The notes beneath the pieces are model-generated. The model saw only the letters and a list, made by a program, of their open reading frames with translations, made no database searches and was not told the origin of the DNA. A stretch of 64,000 nt of DNA from Qipengyuania marincola (lineage in GTDB: Bacteria; Pseudomonadota; Alphaproteobacteria; Sphingomonadales; Sphingomonadaceae): contig NZ_JARULC010000001.1 in the NCBI RefSeq assembly GCF_029688625.1, forward strand, positions 976,361 to 1,040,360. The letters are read 5' to 3'. Both the position numbers and the translations under genes were made by a program. Shown here piece after piece: positions 55,254 to 63,920 of this stretch (its first letter is position 1; each line of letters opens with the position of its first letter).

Positions 55254-56639
55254 ATGGCGCTAGACATACTCATCGTCGACGACGAGCGCGACATCCGCGA
55301 TCTGGTCGCGGGCGTGCTGAGCGACGAAGGCTATGACTGCCGCACGGCCGGGGACAGCGGTACTGCGTTGAGCCAGGTCGACGAGCGTCGGCCGAGCCTG
55401 GTTTTGCTTGACGTCTGGCTGCACGGCAGCCCGATGGATGGGCTTGAGGTTCTGGACGAAATCAAGAAGCGCGAACCCAACCTCCCGGTCATTGTCTTCT
55501 CCGGCCATGGAAATATCGACACGGCCGTCAGCGCCGTCAGCCGCGGTGCGGTCGATTTCATCGAAAAGCCATTCGAGGCCGAACGGCTTCTGCACCTAGT
55601 TGGGCGGGCCACCGAAACCGAACGCCTGCGCCGGGAAAATTCGCGGCTTCGCGAAGGGATGGTGCAGCATGGAGAATTCACCGGCAATTCGGCAGCTATC
55701 AACGCCGTGCGCGCAACGCTCAAGCGCGTTGCCAATACCGGCAGCCGGGTCCTGATCAGCGGACCGGCGGGCACGGGCAAGGAGGTGGCCGCCCGCCTGC
55801 TGCATAGCTGGAGCCCCCGCGCAGACAAAGCCTTCGTGACCGTCAATTCCGCCCGGATCACGCCCGAGCGGTTCGAGGAAGAGCTGTTTGGAGAGGAAGC
55901 CGATGGCAAGCTCGTGCGCCCGGGACTGCTGGAGACAGCGGATGGCGGCACCCTCTATCTGGACGAGGTGGCTGATATGCCGCTGTCGACCCAGGCCCGA
56001 ATCCTGCGCGTGCTCACCGAACAGAGTTTCGTGCGGGTCGGGGGTAGCCGCCAGATAGGTGTGGACGTGCGCGTGGTGTCTTCGACGGCGCGCAATCTCG
56101 AACAGGAGATGGAGGAAAAACGCTTTCGAGAAGATCTCTTCTATCGCCTCAATGTGGTTCCGGTAGAGGTGCCGTCTCTGTCGGAAAGACGCGATGATAT
56201 CCCTGCGCTAGCAGAGACATTCTTCACGCACTACGCGGCGGAACAGGGCGTCCGCCCGCCGACCATCAGCGAAGAGGCTCTCGCCGCACTGCAGGCTTAC
56301 GACTGGCCCGGGAACGTTCGGCAATTGCGCAATGTCGTCGAACGCACGATCATCCTGACCCCACGCGAGCAGCTGGAGCAGATCGAGGCGGAAATGCTGC
56401 CGGAAGAAGTGCTCGGCGCGAAGCTGGGCGGCAACGGGGGTGTTGCCGCGCTGATGGGTTCGCCGCTGCGCGAAGCGCGGGAGAACTTCGAACGCGAATA
56501 TCTAGCGATCCAGATACGCCGTTTCTCCGGCAATATCTCCAAAACGGCCAACTTCATCGGCATGGAACGGTCGGCCCTTCACCGTAAGCTGAAGCTGCTT
56601 GGCATGGCGGAGAAGAAGGGTTCCTCCTCACGCGATTGA
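55254..56639 (+). CDS. ntrX: Response regulator NtrX (NtrC family without GAFTGA)
   Basis: A 461-residue regulator: receiver (~1-120, phospho-Asp in LVLLDVWLHGSPMDG), AAA+ domain with Walker A ISGPAGTGKEVAA and Walker B GGTLYLDEVADMPL, and Fis-type HTH (SKTANFIGMERSALHRKLKLL). Between FEEELFGEE and GLLETADGG the GAFTGA loop is absent (it reads ADGKLVRP). By family knowledge, alphaproteobacterial NtrX proteins lack it and act without sigma-54. 26 bases after ntrY. Confidence 0.96.
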   Translation: MALDILIVDDERDIRDLVAGVLSDEGYDCRTAGDSGTALSQVDERRPSLVLLDVWLHGSPMDGLEVLDEIKKREPNLPVIVFSGHGNIDTAVSAVSRGAVDFIEKPFEAERLLHLVGRATETERLRRENSRLREGMVQHGEFTGNSAAINAVRATLKRVANTGSRVLISGPAGTGKEVAARLLHSWSPRADKAFVTVNSARITPERFEEELFGEEADGKLVRPGLLETADGGTLYLDEVADMPLSTQARILRVLTEQSFVRVGGSRQIGVDVRVVSSTARNLEQEMEEKRFREDLFYRLNVVPVEVPSLSERRDDIPALAETFFTHYAAEQGVRPPTISEEALAALQAYDWPGNVRQLRNVVERTIILTPREQLEQIEAEMLPEEVLGAKLGGNGGVAALMGSPLREARENFEREYLAIQIRRFSGNISKTANFIGMERSALHRKLKLLGMAEKKGSSSRD

Positions 56640-56801
56640 TGGCCGTTCCATGGCAATTTGGTCTTTGATCAAAACGGATTATTGCGGAATCGGTTGGCAA
56701 TAGCCACAATGGTATTGTGTGCTGGATTGCGCGCAGACTCGGGTGTGGTGGGCACCTAGATCGCGAGCCTTTGTTGGCTAGCCAAAAACGGAGAGACAGA
56801 T

Positions 56802-57344
56802 ATGTCCGAGCGTACCTTGTCGGCGCGACCGCGCCCCGAGAAGCCGTCGCCGCGCGAGGGCGGAGGTGGGCGCAAGGGGAACCTCCAGGACGCATTCCTG
56901 AATTTGCTGCGCAAGAACAAGACCCCGGTGACCATGTTTCTGGTCAAGGGTGTCAAACTGCAGGGCATCGTCACCTGGTTCGACAATTTCTCGATACTTT
57001 TGCGCAGGGACGGCCAGTCCCAGTTGGTCTACAAGCATGCTATCAGCACGATCATGCCAGCCCAGCCCGTAGACGCCGCGCAGTTTGCCAGCCAGAATTC
57101 CGGCGCCAAACAGCGTCTGCTGCAAGATGTATTCCTGACCCGAGTACGAGAGGCCGAGGCGCAGGTGACGATGTTTCTTGTCAACGGCGTGATGCTCCAA
57201 GGCAAGATCGCGGCCTATGACTTGTTTTGCATGCTGCTCGAGCGCGACGGCTATGTTCAACTGGCTTACAAGCATGCGGTCTCGACCATCCAGCCAGCCA
57301 CCCCGGTCGATCTGACCGAGGAATGGGACGAGGACGAGAGCTGA
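56802..57344 (+). CDS. hfq: Tandem (double-Sm) Hfq RNA chaperone
   Basis: A 180-residue protein made of two Hfq domains, where typical Hfq has one of ~70. A basic/Pro/Gly N-terminal tail (1-26) precedes Sm domain 1 (~28-86: [46 protein letters not shown]) and Sm domain 2 (~104-166: [45 protein letters not shown]). Both retain the proximal KH and the Phe after the strand. The arginine-rich rim is basic in domain 1 (R37, K38, K40) but reads R-E-A-E in domain 2. A tandem Hfq could assemble as a trimer of pairs. Double Hfq is, as I recall, described for some sphingomonads. hflX begins at the end of this gene. Confidence 0.95.
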   Translation: MSERTLSARPRPEKPSPREGGGGRKGNLQDAFLNLLRKNKTPVTMFLVKGVKLQGIVTWFDNFSILLRRDGQSQLVYKHAISTIMPAQPVDAAQFASQNSGAKQRLLQDVFLTRVREAEAQVTMFLVNGVMLQGKIAAYDLFCMLLERDGYVQLAYKHAVSTIQPATPVDLTEEWDEDES

Positions 57345-58651
57345 GCTTCGATGATGATTTGATGGGTGAGGTCTCGCGCGGTGCGCGGGCCCTTGTCGTG
57401 TGTCCGGACATCCGCGGTCAGGCCTATGACCTCGACGCCAACTCACGCTTGGCCGAAGCAGAGGGGCTGGCACTGGCGATCGGCATTGTCATTGCAGACA
57501 GTTTCATCCTGCCCGTGCGCCAAGTCCGACCGAATCTGCTGTTCGGGGCAGGGCAGGTGGATAATATCCGCATCGCCTGCGAACAGCATGAGGCAGAACT
57601 GGTGGTGGTGGACGGCGCGCTTAGCCCGATCCAGCAGCGCAACCTTGAGGAAAAGCTTGAACGGAAGGTCATCGACCGGACCGGGTTGATCCTCGAAATT
57701 TTCGGCGAGCGTGCCGCGACGGCCGAAGGACGACTTCAGGTCGAATTGGCCCATCTCGATTACCAGCAAAGCCGCCTCGTGCGCAGCTGGACGCACCTTG
57801 AGCGGCAGCGCGGTGGTTTCGGTTTCCTCGGCGGTCCCGGTGAAACGCAGATCGAAGCCGACCGCCGGATGATACGCCAACGGATGGCGAGATTGCGCAA
57901 GGAACTCGATCAGGTTCGAAAGACCCGTGGTTTGCACCGCGAGCGCCGTGAGCGTGCGCCGTGGCCGGTCGTAGCTCTCGTCGGCTATACCAACGCCGGA
58001 AAATCCACGCTTTTCAACCGTCTGACAGGCGCGGAGGTCATGGCAGAAGATCTGCTATTCGCGACGCTCGATCCAACCATGCGGGCAATCAGCCTTCCCG
58101 GGGTGGAAAAGGCTATCCTGTCAGATACGGTCGGCTTCATTTCGGACCTGCCGACCCAGCTTGTCGCTGCGTTCCGCGCGACTCTCGAAGAGGTTACGGC
58201 TGCCGACATCATCTGCCATGTGCGCGATCTGTCCAACCCGTCGAGCGATGCGCAAAAAAAGCAAGTACTGCAGGTGCTGTCCGACCTCGGCGTGGTCGAT
58301 GCCGAGGGAGAAGGGGAGATCCCAATCATCGAGGTATGGAACAAGATCGATCTGTTGGAGATCGAGCAGCGTGATGAGTTGCTCAAGGCAGCTGCCCTCG
58401 ACGAGGATGTCGTGGCGCTGTCGGCAATAAGCGGGGAGGGCGTTGAGGCGTTTCTGGCGCGGGTGGACGCCTTGCTCACGGCCGATGCGCGGCGCTACCA
58501 GCTGTTGATCGACAGCGGAGACGGGAAACGCAAAGCCTGGCTTCACCAGCACGGCCATGTCGTGTCGGAGGACGAGATTATCGAAAGCGGCAAGACGAGA
58601 ATGGTCGTCAAGCTGTCGGAGAAGGATTACGGAAGATTTCTGACGCTTTAA
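57323..58651 (+). CDS. hflX: GTPase HflX (ribosome-associated)
   Basis: A roughly 442-residue GTPase that splits stalled ribosomes. The N-terminal domain carries [31 protein letters not shown] and [12 protein letters not shown]. The glycine-rich [19 protein letters not shown] links to the G domain with P-loop [18 protein letters not shown], switch [14 protein letters not shown] and NKID. The start is uncertain: ATG 57323 (used here, overlapping hfq by 22 bases, GAGGA directly adjacent), CTG 57341 (GAGGA six bases before it, CTGA overlap with the hfq stop) or ATG 57362. Confidence 0.94.
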   Translation: MGRGRELSFDDDLMGEVSRGARALVVCPDIRGQAYDLDANSRLAEAEGLALAIGIVIADSFILPVRQVRPNLLFGAGQVDNIRIACEQHEAELVVVDGALSPIQQRNLEEKLERKVIDRTGLILEIFGERAATAEGRLQVELAHLDYQQSRLVRSWTHLERQRGGFGFLGGPGETQIEADRRMIRQRMARLRKELDQVRKTRGLHRERRERAPWPVVALVGYTNAGKSTLFNRLTGAEVMAEDLLFATLDPTMRAISLPGVEKAILSDTVGFISDLPTQLVAAFRATLEEVTAADIICHVRDLSNPSSDAQKKQVLQVLSDLGVVDAEGEGEIPIIEVWNKIDLLEIEQRDELLKAAALDEDVVALSAISGEGVEAFLARVDALLTADARRYQLLIDSGDGKRKAWLHQHGHVVSEDEIIESGKTRMVVKLSEKDYGRFLTL

Positions 58652-59430
58652 TCCGGCGCCGCTATAGCGTGTTCTTCTGACTTCACCCGCTGCCAATAGG
58701 TTTCCTGCTCCTCGAGCGAAAGACCGGCGAAGTTCTGACCATCGGCAGCAGCAAGGTCTTCCATCGCATTGAAACGGCGTTCGAATTTAGAATTGGCTGC
58801 GCGCAACGCCTGCTCCGGATCCACGCCAAATCGTCGAACGATGTTGACCATGACGAAGAGAACATCGCCTGCCTCAAGAAGCCGTTCTTCTTGGGTCGAC
58901 GCACTCTCCAATTCCTGGAGCTCTTCCCGCAGTTTTTCTATCGGACCCTCGACATCGGGCCATTCGAAGCCCACGCGCGCTGCGCGCTTTTGCAGCTTGT
59001 GTGAACGCAGCAAGGCGGGAAGCGCACGCGCGACGCCATCCATTGTGCGCAATGCGCCATTTGCTTCGCGCTCCGCCGCTTTCAGATCTTCCCAGCGGCC
59101 ATCGTCCATCGTGCCGGTTTCGCTTCCAAAGATATGGGGATGGCGTGCTTCCATCTTGTCGGCGATATCGCGGACTACATCCTCGAACCGGAAATCGCCG
59201 CGTTCCTCCGCCATGCGAGCGTGAAAGACGACCTGGAAGAGCAGGTCGCCAAGTTCGCCACGAAGATCAACCATGTCACGTCGCTCGATCGCGTCTGCGA
59301 CTTCATAGGCTTCCTCGATCGTATAAGGTGCTATGGTTTCGAACGTTTGCGCCGTGTCCCATTCACAACCATGCTCGGGATCGCGCAGGCGAGCCATGAT
59401 CGATAGAAGTCTGTCCAGGTTCTCGCTCAT
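58648..59430 (-). CDS. mazG: Nucleoside triphosphate pyrophosphohydrolase MazG
   Basis: All-alpha NTP-PPase, 260 residues with two MazG domains. The first carries LRDPEHGCEWDTAQTFE and the metal-binding EEAYEVADAIERRD...LGDLLFQVVFHARMAEE. The second has EELQELESAS and AGDVLFVMVNIVRRFG. It cleanses aberrant dNTPs or lowers ppGpp in other bacteria. Convergent with hflX, the two stops share bases 58648-58651 (TTAA). It is the last core gene before the accessory right end. Confidence 0.95.
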   Translation of the reverse strand: MSENLDRLLSIMARLRDPEHGCEWDTAQTFETIAPYTIEEAYEVADAIERRDMVDLRGELGDLLFQVVFHARMAEERGDFRFEDVVRDIADKMEARHPHIFGSETGTMDDGRWEDLKAAEREANGALRTMDGVARALPALLRSHKLQKRAARVGFEWPDVEGPIEKLREELQELESASTQEERLLEAGDVLFVMVNIVRRFGVDPEQALRAANSKFERRFNAMEDLAAADGQNFAGLSLEEQETYWQRVKSEEHAIAAPD

Positions 59431-59853
59431 CGGGCAGGCTTAGCGAGCGACATTGGACAGCGAAAGAGGGCTGTGACGCTAGTCACACGCTACGGCTCTG
59501 TGTTAAACCAATTTCGAAAAGAGACAATTTAGCGCATTTTCGAAAGGAGACTCCCCTTGCGGGGAGTTGGGGCGGGCCGCAACCCCTCCACCTAGTGGAG
59601 GGCCGCACCAACTCATGGCACAGCCTCCGTAGTTCGAAACTAGGACCCGCTGCGAAAGCAGCGGGCTCGCTCAATCGCGAATGATGTCACGTACTTACAG
59701 AAACTAAGTCCCGAAACACCAACACAGCATCGAACTGGATTTGGGGATCGGCTGTACGGCGCCTCCTGAAGATACCAGAGTTGGTCCACTGAACCCCCTC
59801 TGCATGCAGGGAGGGATAACCAGAATTGGGGTGGTTAGCCGACTTTGTGGCAC
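59431..59853. other. Gene-free interval with palindromic repeats at the core/accessory boundary
   Basis: 423 bases without a supported gene. It holds two G+C-rich hairpins (59550-59567 and 59584-59602) within a stretch reading CTCCCCTTGCGGGGAGTTGG and CCTCCACCTAGTGG. A third weaker CTGCATGCAG palindrome lies near 59800-59809, embedded in pyrimidine/purine-rich sequence CCCCCT/GGGAGGG. Such elements resemble dispersed intergenic repeats of this group. A 63-codon open frame through them has no protein-like features. Confidence 0.55.
59550..59602. repeat. Pair of short G+C-rich inverted repeats (REP-like)
   Basis: ACTCCCC (59550-59556), loop TTGC, GGGGAGT (59561-59567); then CCCTCCAC (59584-59591), loop CTA, GTGGAGGG (59595-59602). 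Two close hairpins of 7 and 8 perfect pairs in a non-coding interval suggest a dispersed palindromic repeat. Confidence 0.55.
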
Positions 59854-60693
59854 CTAAGCCGCAGAGTGTGAGGTTCGTGGGAGGCGGCGAGTGCGCTCTG
59901 AGCGTCGTTCCCGCGCAGCCGTGAGCTTTTCGATCTGTCCACCAAGTTGCTTGTCACGCCAACGTTTATCCAACCTGCCATCTTCCATGAACAATGAGAG
60001 AATGCTGGCCGGGTCGGTCTGAGCGTAGCCATCTATCAGCCGACCGTTTTTATCGGCTCGAAGGAACTGTGCCAGCTCCGTTAGAATGGATGTCACTCCC
60101 CGCTGATACCCACGCGGATTGTCGACCTGCTCGGATTCCTCCAGCGTTTCAATTAGGAACTCTCGAAGAATGATAATCGAAGCCTCTAGCTGGGAGAGAG
60201 AGTGTTCTCCCTTACGACCAACTTCAATTACGTTTCCGGCCCTGCTGCGAAACACATGCCAAGGATTCATAACCAACGCCGTGACGCTTCTCGGCTGATC
60301 GGTATCCTTGACCTCGACCAAAGCCTCGCTGGGGCTCTTCTTGACCTGCTTAACGTCCACACCGGCTAGATAGGACATGTAGTCTATCGTAACCTCATGA
60401 CCCTGAATGGTGGCTTCAATGACCGCCATCTCCGGCGTATGCTCGCCAGGGCCGGGATATCGTATTTCTCCACCAACGATCGCGTTTAACCGCTCTGCAG
60501 AAGAGGGCGGACCGTAAAAGTCGATATCTTTGGAGGTGAATGGGTCGAAGCGGCGGAGCTCGTCCGTTCTGTGAAGATAATAGGTGCCCCAGAAATTGAG
60601 CGCTTGTCCACCGATGAGAATGGTATTGCCGTCCTCTGCGACGGCAGTGACCAGTTCACTCACGATTTCAGGCGGTAGGTGTCGAGCGCTCAA
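59854..60693 (-). CDS. Nucleotidyltransferase-fold protein (possible AbiEii/type IV toxin-like)
   Basis: A 279-residue protein. The pattern ILIGGQALNFWG, then about 26 residues later SKDIDFYG, matches the nucleotidyltransferase superfamily (GG...then D-x-D). The conserved third acidic residue may be in the EVTIDYMSYL strand. The helical C-terminal half (about 165-279) ends in a very basic RERRSERTRRLPRTSHSAA tail. The ATG at 60693 overlaps the stop of the preceding 61-codon gene as ATGA. Layout (small gene + NTase gene) resembles toxin-antitoxin or AbiE-like systems, but the antitoxin family cannot be named. Locally lower G+C than the core genes suggests acquisition. Confidence 0.72.
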   Translation of the reverse strand: MSARHLPPEIVSELVTAVAEDGNTILIGGQALNFWGTYYLHRTDELRRFDPFTSKDIDFYGPPSSAERLNAIVGGEIRYPGPGEHTPEMAVIEATIQGHEVTIDYMSYLAGVDVKQVKKSPSEALVEVKDTDQPRSVTALVMNPWHVFRSRAGNVIEVGRKGEHSLSQLEASIIILREFLIETLEESEQVDNPRGYQRGVTSILTELAQFLRADKNGRLIDGYAQTDPASILSLFMEDGRLDKRWRDKQLGGQIEKLTAARERRSERTRRLPRTSHSAA

Positions 60694-60875
60694 CTGCGAC
60701 CAAATCGTTTGACGATCTGGATTTTCCCGATGATGGGAGAAGAGAAAAGACCGTTGGATAGGGCGAGTTCTCTACGCGAGACGGCACCACTCGCTAGCGC
60801 AGCGGCATCAGCATCGCGCTGGCGCTGTTTCTTGGCCTGATGCTCGGCCGGATCGAAATAGAGCTTTTGTTCCAT
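60690..60875 (-). CDS. Small basic protein coupled to the nucleotidyltransferase
   Basis: A 61-residue, charged, probably helical protein (MEQKLYFDPAEHQAKKQRQR, then a DADAAALASGAVSRRELALS stretch and a C-terminal SPIIGKIQIVKRFGRS). No known DNA-binding fold is certain; AVSRRELALSNGLFSS could be a short HTH-like element. The ATG 60875 is preferred over the ATG 60923, which adds non-conserved-looking residues. It ends with an ATGA overlap into the nucleotidyltransferase gene, so it is probably its regulatory or antitoxin partner. Confidence 0.6.
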   Translation of the reverse strand: MEQKLYFDPAEHQAKKQRQRDADAAALASGAVSRRELALSNGLFSSPIIGKIQIVKRFGRS

Positions 60876-61171
60876 CGAGCTTTTCCTTCTCACGGATATA
60901 GAGCTCGATAGGTTTAGCGTCAATTAACCTGACGCAGGTCACTGTTTTATATGCTGATTTATAGCGGGATACGTCTCTTGTTCCTGTTGCAGCGTAAAAC
61001 CAATCGAAATGTTCGCTGTCGGGTCGGGAGCGGCGTGGCAGCTTCTAGAAAAATCTAGCCGGAAGCAAGCAGCACAGCAGCTGGTCTGACGTTCATAGTT
61101 TAGTGCGACCCGACTGACATCCGATGATTGAATGATTGACCATCCGTTCCATTAGGAAAGCCTGTGCCGCA
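60876..61171. other. Gene-free interval before the transposase remnant
   Basis: 296 bases, comparatively AT-rich. It contains the putative promoter of the leftward two-gene unit and, at 60913-60929, TTTA-N7-TTAACC (one mismatch from a CtrA box, possibly chance in AT-rich DNA). A short direct repeat ATGATTGA occurs near 61123-61138. No transposon terminal repeat was identified. Confidence 0.4.
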
Positions 61172-61978
61172 CTATTCAATCAGCTCAAATTCTAGCCGCC
61201 CGGAAGGTCCCATGACGGACATTTCACCGCTCAGGTTGACGCAGATCTCTACAGTGCGAATACCCATTCTCGGAACCCGTCTAATGACGTATTGCTCGCC
61301 GCGGAAACTGAAAGAAAGCTCTCTAGTAACTCGTCGTCGATGTCGCTCGGTGAAAGCGAGTTCAATCTCATGGACAACAGGTGCGGGGCGATGATGGTTT
61401 TCCGATGATTGAGGGGAACGCCCGAAAGTTCGGTTGAATCTTTTGATGTAAAGCTGCGCGAAGCGATTTGCTTCCTCAATCGAGGAAATTCCTCGCAGCC
61501 GCATGGCTTTCACCAAACGATCCTGAAGGGTTCTATTCATTCTCTCGACGCGCCCCTTTGATTGAGGAGACATCGCCACGGAGTGGATAATGCCAAGTTG
61601 GTCCATTGCTCTAGTGAAATCGGTTTTGGAAGAGCCGGACCATACACCAGTGTGGCGATCGGTGAGGACACGAATAGGCCGTCCGTGAGCACGGACATAT
61701 TGGTCCATCACCTGGAAATAGGCTCTGCGGTTCTCCACGGGAGTGAATTTCAACACCTGAATTTGGCTGGTGCTGTCATCAACCGCTACCATCAGATTAC
61801 AGGTTGGTCCTCGCCCCTCAAACCAATCATGGTAAGATCCGTCCAGTTGGATCAAATCGCCATAGGCCGTCATGCGCTTGCGAGGCTGGCTACTAACCCT
61901 CTCGTTAGCGATCGGCCGCCTCAGTAACCTGTGAGAAGCGTTTGAACCCAGCCATGTGGACTTGGCTGGTGACGCCAT
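61172..61978 (-). pseudogene. 5'-truncated DDE transposase (ISNCY-like integrase catalytic core)
   Basis: The frame encodes an rve-type catalytic core and C-terminal domain: first Asp in DLIQLDGSYHDWFEGRG, second Asp in RVLTDRHTGVW, and Glu in SKGRVERMNRTLQDR; HDWFEGRG is typical of ISNCY-type transposases. The usual N-terminal HTH region (on the order of 100 residues) is missing: upstream of about 61945 the frame reads into sequence without resemblance and then into the promoter region of the DUF262 gene. The exact 5' boundary is uncertain; 61978 is an in-frame ATG. Marks an old insertion/deletion junction. Confidence 0.8.
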
Positions 61979-62000
61979 ATCGCAAGGCGATAGAACCGGC

Positions 62001-63920
62001 ATGAGTTTCGATACAACCAAGACCAATCTCAAGGATCTCCTCGGCGAGGTCCACTCTGGGAAGCTTCAGTTGCCAGATTTTCAGCGGGACTATGTCTGGG
62101 ACGAAGACGGCGTTTGCAGCCTTCTGGCCAGCATAGCCAAAGGCTTTCCGGTTGGAGCCCTGTTGACGCTGGAACGGGGTGGAAGCGTCGAGTTTAAGCC
62201 GCGCGGACTTCGTGGAACGCCCTTCGAGAACAAGCCGGAGGAGGAATGCCCTTCGCCCGAAATGCTGTTGCTTGACGGGCAACAGCGCATGACCTCGCTC
62301 TATCAGTCCGTGTTCTCGGAGAAGCCGGCCGAAGTCCGGACCGCGAAGGGCAAAAAGGTCCGAAGGTTCTTCTACCTAGACATCGAGAAAGCGATGCAAG
62401 GCGGCGCCGAATTCGAAGAAGCCATCATCACGATACCCGATGATCGCATCATGAAGGGGGCATTCGGCAAGGCCGAAGGGGTCGATGTTTCGACGAGCGA
62501 GCTCGAATACGCGAACCTGATGTTCCCTTTGAATCAGGCACTGAATCCGACCCAGTGGATCTTTGATTGCGTCGCATATTGGAAGGGACGCGACCAGGAC
62601 CGAATGCAGGAACTCTTCGCGTTCCAGAAGGACATCCTCGAGCGCATACAGTCCTACGCCATGCCCGTGATCCGGCTCGACAAGTCGAACAGCCGCGAAG
62701 CAGTATGCACCGTATTCGAAAAGGTGAACGTTGGCGGCAAGAAGCTCGACGCGTTCGAACTCGTCACCGCGATCTATGCCGCCGACCGTTTCAACCTCCG
62801 CGAAGACTGGTTCGGTGATCCAAAAGCGGGCACCAAGGGCCGCCTCGAACTCATGCGTGGCGATACCCCGTCCAAGGGGCTTTTTCAGGACATCGCCAAT
62901 ACCGATTTCCTGCAGGCTTGCACCGTCCTTTATACCATGGACGAACAGGAGAAGGCGATCACGGAAGGGAAGACCGGCAAGGCCATTCCCGCCATCTCCT
63001 GCCGCCGCGAGATCATGCTCGGCTTGCCTCTCGAAGCCTATCGCACGCATGCCGACGGCGTCCAGGCTGGCTTTGTCGAAGCGGCCAAATTCCTCAATGG
63101 CGAGAAGATCGTATGGGGTCGCGATCTGCCATATCCGCCGCAGATGGTGGCCCTTGCCGCCTTCTTCGCGCGCTATGGCAGCAAGCTGTCGGCCCCCCAG
63201 CAGGAAAAGCTGCGTAACTGGTATTGGTCTGGCGTGCTTGGCGAATACTATGGCAGCGCCACCGAAACCAAGATCGCACGTGACGTTCCGCAGCTCATCC
63301 GCTGGATGGAGGACGGTGAAGAGCCCCGCACTGTCTGGGATACTTACTTTCAGATAGACCGCCTCGACAGCCTGCGGATGCGTCTCTCCGCGGCCTACAA
63401 GGGCCTACATGCCTTGCTGATGCGCGAGGGATGCCGGGATTTTATCAGCGGCAAGCCGGTCGACCTGATGACGGTCAATTCCGATCCGCTCGATATCCAC
63501 CACATCTTCCCACGCAAATGGTGCGACGATCGTGGGATCGACCCCAATCTCTATAACAGCATCGTCAATAAGACCGCGCTCTCCGCCGGCAGTAACCGGG
63601 AGATTGGTGGAAGCGCGCCATCGGCGTATCTGACTCGCATCGAGCAGAAATACAGGTTCGAACCCGACCAGCTCGACGCGATCCTTCGCACACACCTGAT
63701 CGACCCTGATGCATTGCGCGCGAACGACTTCGAGAACTTCTACAAGGCCCGCAAAGAAGCTCTCGCGAAACTGGCGCAGTCCGCACAGGGCAAGGCAGTC
63801 GTCACCGATAGTGATGAGGAGGCGGGCCTGCCCGACCCTGAAATGCGCGAAGCGGAAACGCTGGAGAACATGATCGAGGAAGACGTGTCGACGAATCAGT
63901 TGACGGGAGCTGTCGCGTGA
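62001..63920 (+). CDS. DUF262/GmrSD-like protein with C-terminal HNH/DUF1524-like motif
   Basis: A 639-residue protein. The N-terminal DUF262 (ParB/sulfiredoxin-like) domain has LQLPDFQRDYVWDEDGV (~22-38) and the catalytic-type LLLDGQQRMTSLY (~89-101). Further on is MPVIRLDKSNSREAVCTVFE with NVGGKKLDAFELVTAIYA. Near the end, DPLDIHHIFPRKW (His500, His501, Pro504, Trp507) with the following LYNSIVNKTAL forms the HxxP...N nuclease-like motif of the GmrD/DUF1524 type. Such proteins are type IV restriction enzymes acting on modified phage DNA or related defence effectors. The start ATG 62001 abuts a transposase remnant. It ends in a GTGA overlap with the next frame. Confidence 0.85.
   Translation: MSFDTTKTNLKDLLGEVHSGKLQLPDFQRDYVWDEDGVCSLLASIAKGFPVGALLTLERGGSVEFKPRGLRGTPFENKPEEECPSPEMLLLDGQQRMTSLYQSVFSEKPAEVRTAKGKKVRRFFYLDIEKAMQGGAEFEEAIITIPDDRIMKGAFGKAEGVDVSTSELEYANLMFPLNQALNPTQWIFDCVAYWKGRDQDRMQELFAFQKDILERIQSYAMPVIRLDKSNSREAVCTVFEKVNVGGKKLDAFELVTAIYAADRFNLREDWFGDPKAGTKGRLELMRGDTPSKGLFQDIANTDFLQACTVLYTMDEQEKAITEGKTGKAIPAISCRREIMLGLPLEAYRTHADGVQAGFVEAAKFLNGEKIVWGRDLPYPPQMVALAAFFARYGSKLSAPQQEKLRNWYWSGVLGEYYGSATETKIARDVPQLIRWMEDGEEPRTVWDTYFQIDRLDSLRMRLSAAYKGLHALLMREGCRDFISGKPVDLMTVNSDPLDIHHIFPRKWCDDRGIDPNLYNSIVNKTALSAGSNREIGGSAPSAYLTRIEQKYRFEPDQLDAILRTHLIDPDALRANDFENFYKARKEALAKLAQSAQGKAVVTDSDEEAGLPDPEMREAETLENMIEEDVSTNQLTGAVA

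Noticed and set aside
59483..59674. A 63-codon leftward open frame in the boundary interval
   Set aside because: It is read through the palindromic repeats and has no protein-like pattern.
60913..60929. CtrA-like TTTA-N7-TTAACC
   Set aside because: One mismatch in an AT-rich accessory interval; more likely chance than the sites at 2315 and 33607.
61905..62282. A leftward open frame of 125 codons across the transposase/DUF262 junction
   Set aside because: Mostly antisense to the DUF262 start; the segment past 62000 (RYGVTSQVHMAGFKRF) vaguely recalls an HTH but is too short to claim as a frameshifted transposase N-terminus.
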